Shown: positions 52,201 to 61,200 of the stretch, in pieces
Numbering within the stretch: position 1 is the first letter of the stretch
Layout: each line of letters starts with the position of its first letter
Source: Rebecca billardiae RCC1528
Lineage: Eukaryota > Haptophyta
Assembly (NCBI GenBank): GCA_965240325.2
Contig: OZ251223.1
Location: forward strand, 1,798,001 to 1,862,000
Reading direction: 5' to 3'
DNA: 64,000 nt
The notes under the pieces: generated by a model
Told to the model about the DNA's origin: nothing
Databases searched by the model: none
What the model saw: the letters and a program-made list of their open reading frames with translations, nothing else
Made by a program: the position numbers and the translations under genes

Positions 52201-55200
52201 GCCCGACCACGCTGTCGAGGCCGCTGATGTTGAGCGCGCGCAGCTGCACGGTGAGGTTGGCCACGCCCCCCAGCGGCAGCACCAGCGAGACGGTAGGGGC
52301 CAGCTGCGGCACCACGCCCAGCACGCCGCCGGGCACGAACACGCGCGTCAGAGCGCTCACGTCGAGCGTGGGGGGCGAGGGTGAGAGCAGCTCGTCTAGC
52401 TTGTCGATCAGCACTGCCACCGCCTCCACCTCGTGCCACGCCAGCGCCTCTGAGGATGGCGCCGGCAGCTGTGCAGCAGACGACGGCTGCGCTGGGCAGT
52501 CGGTGGAGTTGTCAAACATAGCCACGAGCTGCGCGAGCTGCTCGTCCAGCATCGTGAGCGCAGGCCCACCCAGCGCGGGCGCGAGCAGCGCCTGCGCCTC
52601 AGAGGCCGTCGCCAAGTCCAGCGCCGAGTTGACCATCGCGGCCACGCCCGGCTCGAGCTCCGCCCACGCACGCCCGAGCAGATCGACTGTCGGAGCTGAG
52701 CCAAACGTGCTCACGCCGAGCTCGAGCAACCCCAACGACGCGTTGAGCTGCACCACGCCCAGGGCGGAGGTGTCAAGCCCGCCGAGCGCGCACGCCAGCA
52801 CTCGGCTTGCCGGGTCGTCGACGAGCAGCTGCTCAAACGTGAGGTTGGACAGCAGCGACGGCACCACCGGCACGCTCACCGTCGCAGACGCGCCCACGTC
52901 GTGCACGCCCGCCGACACGACCGCGTCCTCAAACAGCGACACCTCCGTGCCGTCCCACAGCGACAACGACACCGACAGCTGCGCGTGGACGTCCAGCTGC
53001 GCAACCTCGACCGCCGCGTGAAACGACGTGGCGAGCAGCTCCTCCGCAACGTGGGACAGCTCGTCGCTTGATGCAGCCGCCGTCTGCGCGGGTGACAGCT
53101 GCAGCCCGGCCAAGCTGTCCAGGCCACTGATGTTGAGCGCGCGCAGCTGCACGGTGAGGTTGGCCACGCCCTCCAGCGGCAGCACCAGCGAGACCGCTGG
53201 GGCCAGCTGCGGCACCACGCCCAGCACGCCGCCGGGCACGAACACGCGCGTCAGAGCGTTCACGTCGAGTGTGGGGGGTGAGGACGAGAGCAGCTCGTCC
53301 AACTTCTCGCTCAGCACTGCCACCGCCTCCACCTCGTGCCACGCGAGCGCGTCAGGCGATGGCGCCGGCAGCTGTGCAGCAGACGACGGCTGCGCTGGGC
53401 AGTCGGTGGAGTTGTCAAACATAGCCACGACCTGCGCGAGCTGCTCGTCGAGCATCGTGTGCACAGGCCCGCCCAGCGCGGGCGCGAGCAGCGCCTGCGC
53501 CTCCGAGGCCGTCGCCAAGTCCAGCGCCGAGTTGAGCATCGCGGCCACGCCCGGCTCAAGCTCCGCCCACGCACGCCCGAGCAGACCGACTGTCGGAGCT
53601 GAGCCAAACGTGCTCATGCCGAGCTCGAGAGACCCCACCGACGCGTTAAGCTGCACCACGCCCAGGGCGGAGGTGTCCAGCCCGCCCAGCGCGCACGCGA
53701 GCACGCGCGACACCGGGGCGTCGACGAGCAGCTGCTCGAACGTGAGGTTGGACAGCAGCGACGGCACCACCGGCACGCTCACCGTCGCAGACACGCCCAC
53801 GTCGTGCACGCCCGCCGACACGACCGCGTCCTCGAACAGCGACACCTCCGTGCCGTCCCACAACAACAGCGACACCGACAGCTGCGCGCTCACGCCCACT
53901 GAAGACAACTCCACAGCCGCGTGCAGCGAGGAGGCAAGCAGCTCCTTCGCAATGTCAGACAGCTCAGCGGACGACGCGGCGGCCGTCTGCGCGGGTGACA
54001 GATGCAGCCCGGCCAAGCTGTCCAGGCCGCTGATGTTGAGCGCGCTCAGCTGCACCGTGAGGTTGGCCACGCCCTCCAGCGGCAGCACCAGCGAGACGGC
54101 TGGGGCCAGCTGCGGCACCACGCCCAGCACGCCGCCGGGCACGAACACGCGCGTCAGAGCGTTCACGTCAAGCGTGGGGGGCGAGGACGAGAGCAGCTCG
54201 TCCAACTTCTCGCTCAGCACTGCCACCGCCTCCACCTCGTGCCAAGCCAGCGCCTCGGAGGATGGTAGCGGCAGCTGCGCAGCAGACGACGGCTGCACCG
54301 AGCAGTCGGTCGAGTCGTCAAACATAGCCACAACCTGCGCGAGCTGCTCGTCCAGCATCGTGATCGCAGGCCCACCCAGCGCGGGCGAGAGCAGCGCCTG
54401 CGCCTTTGAGGCCGTCAACAGGCCCGGCGCCGAGTTGAGCATCGCGGTCACGCCCGGCTCGAGCTCCGCCCACGCACGCCCGGGCCAGCCGGCCCATGTC
54501 AGTAGACCAAGCGTGCCGATGCCCAGCTCGAGCGACCCCACCGACGCGTTGAGCTGCACCACGCCCAGGGCGGAGGTGTCCAGCCCGCCCAGCGCGCACG
54601 CCAGCACTCGGCTTGCCGGGGCGTCGACGAGCAGCTGCTCGAACGTGAGGTTGGACAGCAGCGACGGCACCACCGGCACGCTCACCGTCGCAGACGCGCC
54701 CACGTCGTGCATGCCAGCCGACACGACTGCGTCCTCAAACAGCGACACCTCCGTGCCGTCCCACAACAACAGCGACACCGACAGCTGCGCGCTCACGCCC
54801 ACCGAGGACAACTCGACAGCCGCGTGCAGCGAGGTGGCGAGCAGCTCGTCCACAATACCTGACAGCTCAGCGGACGACGCGGCGGCCGTCTGCGCGGGTG
54901 ACAGCTGCAGCCCGGCCAAGCTGTCCAGGCCGCTGATGTTGAGCGCGCTCAGCTGCATCGTGAGGTTGGCCACGCCCTCCAGCGGCAGCACCAGCGAGAC
55001 CGCTGGGGCCAGCTGCGGCACCACGCCCAGCACGCCGCCGGGCACTAACACGCGCGTCAGAGCGTTCACGTCGAGTGTGGGGGGCGAGGACGAGAGCAGC
55101 TCGTCCAACTTCTCGCTCAGCACTGCCACCGCCTCCACCTCGTGCCACGCGAGCGCGTCAAGCGATGGCGCCGGCAGCTGTGCAGCAGACGACGGCTGCG

Positions 55201-58200
55201 CCGGGCAGTCGGTCGAGTTGTCAAACATAGCCACGAGCTGCGAGAGCTGCTCGTCGAGCATCGTGTGCACAGGCCCACCCAGCGCGGGCGCGAGCAGCGC
55301 CTGCAACCGCGAGGCCGTCACCAAGTCCAGCGCCGAGTTGACCATCGCGGTCACGCCCACCTCGAGCTCCGCCCACGCACGCCCGAGCAGACCGACTGTC
55401 GGAGCTGAGCCAAACGTGCTCACGCCGAGCTCGAGCGACCCCACCGACGCGTTGAGCTGCACCACACCCAGGGCGGAGGTGTCAAGCCCGCCCAGCGCGC
55501 ACGCTAGTACTCGGCTTGCCGGGTCGTCGACGAGCAGCTGCTCGAACGTGAGGTTGGACAGCAGCGACGGCACCACCGGCACGCTCACCGTCGCAGATAC
55601 GCCCATGTCGGGCACGCCAGCCGACACGACCGCGTCCTCAAACAGCGACACCTCCGTGCCGTCCCACAGCGACAGCGACACCGACAGCTGCGCGCTCACG
55701 TCCAGCTGCGCGAACTCGACAGCCGCGTGAAACGAGGTGGCGAGCAGCTCGGCTGCAACGTTGGACAGCTCGTCGGCAGTCGCAGTGGCTGCCGGTGCGA
55801 GCTGCAGCCCGGCCACGCTGTCGAGGCCGCTGATGTTGAGCGCGCTCAGCTGCACCGTGAGGTTGGCCACGCCCTCCAGCGGCAGCACCAGCGAGACGGC
55901 CGGGGCCAGCTGCGGCACCACGCCCAGCACGCCGCCGGGCACGAACACGCGCGTCAGAGCGTTCACGTCGAGCGTGGGGGGCGAGGATGAGAGCAGCTCG
56001 TCCAGCTTCTCGCTCAGCACTGCCACCGCCTCCACCTCGTGCCACGCCAGCGCCTCGGAGGATGGCGCCGGCAGCTGTGCAGCAGATGATGGCTGCGCAG
56101 GGCACTCGCCCGACTGTTGCCCTTGGCCAACAAGTCGAGAGAGTTGCTCATCCAACAGCGTGCGCACGGGCCCACCAAGCGCAGGCGCGATCAGCGCCAG
56201 CACGCCATCAGCTGTGATCACGCCGAGCCCTGCGTCGAGCATGGCGATGGCTGGAGCCGCCGCTTCTGCCCAAGCGCGGCCAGGCCAGCCGCTCTTCGCG
56301 GGCACGCCAAACGTGCCGATGCCGAGCTCGATCGCGCCCGCCGAGAAATTCAGCTGCGCCAAGCCGAGCCCGGCTGCGTCCACCGCGCCGAGCGCGCACG
56401 CCAGCACGCGCGTCACCGGATCGTCGACGAGCAGCTGCTCGAACGTGAGGTTGGACAGCAGCGACGGCACCACCGGCACGCTCACCGTCGCAGACGCGCC
56501 CACGTCGTGCACGCCCGCCGACACGACGGCGTCCTCGAACAGCGACAGCTCCGTGCCGTCCCACAAAACCGCAGACAAAGACAGCTGCGCGCTCACGTGC
56601 AGCTGTGCGGCATCGACAGCCACGTGGAGCGAGGTGGCGAGCAGCTCGTCGGCCATCGTCGCGAGCTCGCTGCTGGACGTAGCCACCGTGCCCGCCGGGG
56701 CGAGGAGCATGTTGCGGAGGCTGTCGAGCCCGCTCACGTTCATGGCGCTGACGTTCACCGTCACGTTGCCGAGGGAGCCCAACGGAAGAGTCAGCGTGAG
56801 GGGTGGCATCAAACGAGGCACCACGCCCAGCACGCCATCAGGCAAGAAGACGCGCGTCAGAGCGTTGACGTCGAGCGTGGGGGGCGAGGACGAGAGCAGC
56901 TCGTCTAGCTTGTCGCTCAGCACTGCCACCGCCTCCACCTCGTGCCACGCCAGCGCGCCGGGCGATGGCGGCGGCAGGCTTGCAGCGGACGACGGCTGCG
57001 CAGGACAGTCGACAGCACCCTCAAGCCAACCCGCACTCAGCACGAGCTGCTCGTCCAGCAGCGCGCGCAGCGGGCCACCCAGCACGGGCGAGAGCAGCGC
57101 CTGCGCCTCCGAGGCCGTCACCAGGCCCAGCCCCGCGTTGAGCAATGCGCTCATGCCCGCCTCCAACTCCGCCCACGCACGCCCGAGCCCGCCCGTCGGT
57201 GACGCCCAACCGGACGTGCTCACTCTGAGTTCGAGGCCTGCCAAAGAAGAGTTGAGCTGCACCACGCCCAGCGACGCCGAGTCCAGCCCGCCCAGCGCGC
57301 ACGCCAGCACACGCGACACCGGGTCGTCGACGAGCAGCTGCTCGAACGTGAGGTTGGACAGCAGCGACGGCACCACCGGCACGCTCACCGTCGCAGACAC
57401 GCCCACATCGTGCGCGCCCGCCGACACGACTGCGTCCTCAAACAGCGACACCTCCGTGCCGTCCCACAGCGACAACGACACCGAGAGCTGCGCGCTCACG
57501 TCCAGCTGCGCGACCTCGACAGCCGCGTGCAGCGAGGTGGCGAGCAGCTCGTCCGCAATACCTGACAGCTCGTCGCTCGATGCAGCTGCCATCTGCGCGG
57601 GTGCGAGCTGCAGCCCGGCCACGCTGTCCAGGCCACTGATGTTGAGCGCGCTCAGCTGCACCGTGAGGTTGGCCACGCCCTCCAGCGGCAGCACCAGCGA
57701 GACCGCTGGGGCCAGCTGCGGCACCACGCCCAGCACGCCGCCGGGCACGAACACGCGCGTCAGAGCGTTCACGTCGAGCATGGGGGGCGAGGATGAGAGC
57801 AGCTCGTCCAGCTTGTCGCTCAGCACTGCCACCGCCTCCACCTCGTGCCACGCCAGCGCGTTGGGCGATGGCGCCAGTGGGAGGCTCGCCGCGAGGGTCG
57901 GCTGAGCAGGGCAGTCACCAGCCTCCAGCTGCGAGAGCTGCTGGTCCAGCATCGAATGCACGGGCCCATCGAGCGCGGGTGTAAGCAGCGCCTGCACATC
58001 TGCAGTGGTGACCATGCTCAACACCGTGTTGAGCAAGGCCGTTGTGACCGCCTCGACTTCAGCCCACGCCTGCCCAAGCCAGCTATCCGTCGGAACCGCC
58101 GCAGTTGCACCGATGCCCAGCTCGAGCGACCCCACCGACGCGTTGAGCTGCACCACGCGCAGGGCGGAGGTGTCAAGCCCGCCCAGCGCGCACGCCAGCA

Positions 58201-61200
58201 CTCGGCTTGCCGGGTCGTCGACGAGCAGCTGCTCAAACGTGAGGTTGGACAGCAGCGACGGCACCACCGGCACGCTCACCGTCGCAGACGCGCCCACGTC
58301 GTGCGCGCCCGCCGACACGACCGCGTCCTCAAACAGCGACACCTCAGTGCCGTCCCACAACAACAGCGACACCGACAGCTGCGCGCTCACGTTGAGCTGC
58401 GCGACCTCGACCGCCGCGTGCAGCGAGGTGGCGAGCAGCTCGGCTGCAACGTTGGACAGCTCGTCGGCGGTCGCAGTGGCTGCGGGTGCGAGCTGCAGCC
58501 CGGCCAAGCTGTCCAGGCCGCTGATGTTTAGCGCGCGCAGCTGCACCGTGAGGTTGGCCACGCCCTCCAGCGGCAGCACCAGCGAGACGGTAGGGGCCAG
58601 CTGCGGCGCCACGCCCAGCACGCCGCCGGGCACCAACACGCGAGTAAAAGCGTTCACGTCGAGCGTGGGGGGCGAAGATGAGAGCAGCTCGTCCAGCTTC
58701 TCGCTCAGCACTGCCACCGCCTCCACCTCGTGCCACGCCAGCGCACCGGGCGATGACGACGGCAGCTGTGCAGCAGACGACGGCTGCGCTGGGCAGTCGG
58801 TCGAGTTGTCAAACATAGCCACGAGCTGCGCGAGCTGCTCGTCCAGCATCGTGAGCGCAGGCCCGCCCAGCGCGGGCGCGAGCAGCGCCTGCGCCTCCGA
58901 GGCCGTCGCCAAGTCCAGCGCCGAGTTGAGCATCGCGGTCACGCCTGGCTCGAGCTCCGCCCACGCACGCCCGAGCAGACCGACTGTCGGAGCTGAGCCA
59001 AACGTGCTCACGCCGAGCTCGAGCGACCCCACTGACGCGTTAAGCTGCACCACGCCCAGGGCGGAGGTGTCAAGCCCGCCGAGCGCGCACGCTAGTACTC
59101 GGCTTGCCGGGTCGTCGACGAGCAGCTGCTCGAACGTGAGGTTGGACAGCAGCGACGGCACCACCGGCACGCTCACCGTCGCAGACGCGCCCACGTCGTG
59201 CACGCCCGCCGACACGACCGCGTCCTCGAACAGCGACACCTCCGTGCCGTCCCACAAAACCGCAGACAAAGACAGGTGTGCGCTCACGCCCACCGAGGAC
59301 AACTCGACAGCCGCGTGCAGCGAGGTGGCGAGCAGCTCGTCCGCAATTCCTGCCAGCTCGTCGCTCGATGCAGCCGCCATCTGCGCGGGTGACAGATGCA
59401 GCCCGGCCACGCTGTCCAGGCCGCTGATGTTGAGCGCGCGCAGCTGCACGGTGAGGTTGGCCACGCCCTCCAGCGGCAGCACCAGCGAGACGGCTGGGGC
59501 CAGCTGCGGCACCACGCCCAGCACGCCGCCGGGCACGAGGACGCGCGTCAGAGCGTTCACGTCGAGCGTGGGGGGCGAGGATGAGAGCAGCTCGTCCAGC
59601 TTGTCGCTCAGCACTGCCACCGCCTCCACCTCGTGCCACGCCAGCGCCTCGGAGGATGGTAGCGGCAGGGGTGCTGCGGATGATGGCTGCGCAGGGCACT
59701 TGCCCTCCCCTTCGGCGATCGCGCCGAGCCCTTCGAGCTGCTCGTTGAGCATCGCGTGCACGGTGCCGTCCAACAAATCCCCAAGCGATGCGTACAGCTG
59801 TGGGGCCAGCTCCGCGGCAGCCACACCCAGCAGGGCGTTCACCGCGGCCTCCGCAGCTGCCCACACGGCCCCGCTCAAGCCGCCGACGAGCGGCGCGGCA
59901 AAGCTCCCGGCAGTGATATTGAGCTGCACCACGCCCAGGGCGGAGGTGTCCAGCCCGCCCAGCGCGCACGCCAGCACTCGGCTTGCCGGGGCGTCGACGA
60001 GCAGCTGCTCGAACGTGAGGTTGGACAGCAGCGACGGCACCACCGGCACGCTCACCGTCGCAGATACGCCCACGTCGTGCACGCCCGCCGACACGACCGC
60101 GTCCTCAAACAGCGACACCTCCGTGCCGTCCCACAAAACCGCAGACAAAGACAGCTGCGCGCTCACGCCCACCGAGGACAACTCGACAGCCGCGTGCAGC
60201 GAGGTGGCGAGCAGCTCGTCCGCAATTCCTGACAGCTCGTCGCTCGATGCAGCCGCCGTCTGCGCGGGTGACAGATGCAGCCCGGCCACGCTGTCCAGGC
60301 CGCTGATGTTGAGCGCGCTCAGCTGCACCGTGAGGTTGGCCACGCCCTCCAGCGGCAGCACCAGCGAGACGGTAGGGGCCAGCTGCGGCACCACGCCCAG
60401 CACGCCGCCGGGCACGAACACGCGCGTCAGAGCGTTCACGTCGAGCGTGGGGGGCGAGGACGAGAGCAGCTCGTCCAGCTTCTCGCTCAGCACTGCCACC
60501 GCCTCCACCTCGTGCCACGCGAGCGCGTCGGGCGATGGCGGCGGCAGGCTCGCCGCGGCCGACGGCTGCGCGGGGCAGACGGCGGCCGTGTCCGCCATCT
60601 CGAGCAGGCTGCCGAGCTGCTCGTCGAGCAAGGCGTGCACGGGGCCGTCGAGCACAGCGTGGAGCAGCGCGTCGATCGCGCCTGTCGACGCCCCAAAGGC
60701 GGCACTCGCGACCGCCGCCAGAGCGCTGTCCAACTCCGGCCACGGCGCGAGCACGCCCAGCGTGGGGCTTGAGAGGAGCCCGACGCTCGCGTTGAGCTGT
60801 GCCACGCCGAGCGTCGCCGTGTCCACGCCTCGGAGCGCGCAAGCCAGCAGGCGGCCCGGCTCCGCCGCCTGCTCGCCGCGTGGCACGAGCTGCTCGAGCG
60901 TGAGGTTGGCCAGCAGCTCGGGCAGCATTGGCACGCTCACCGTCGCTGAGAGCCCGAGGTCGTGCAGCGAGAGGCTCAGCGGCTGCTCGGCCGTCGTGCG
61001 AGCGCGCAGGCCATCGAGGAGAGCCAGCGAGTCGTCGGGCCCCACGTAGCGCACGCCGACCTCCACGCCCAGCTCGACGTCGAGCCGGTCGAGCAGCGCC
61101 TCGAGGTGCAAGGAGGTGCGCTGCACGTCTGCGCTGAGCGCGCCGAGCGCCGCGCTCGACGACATGGCCGCTGGCATCAGCTGCAGGGCGCGCACGCTGT

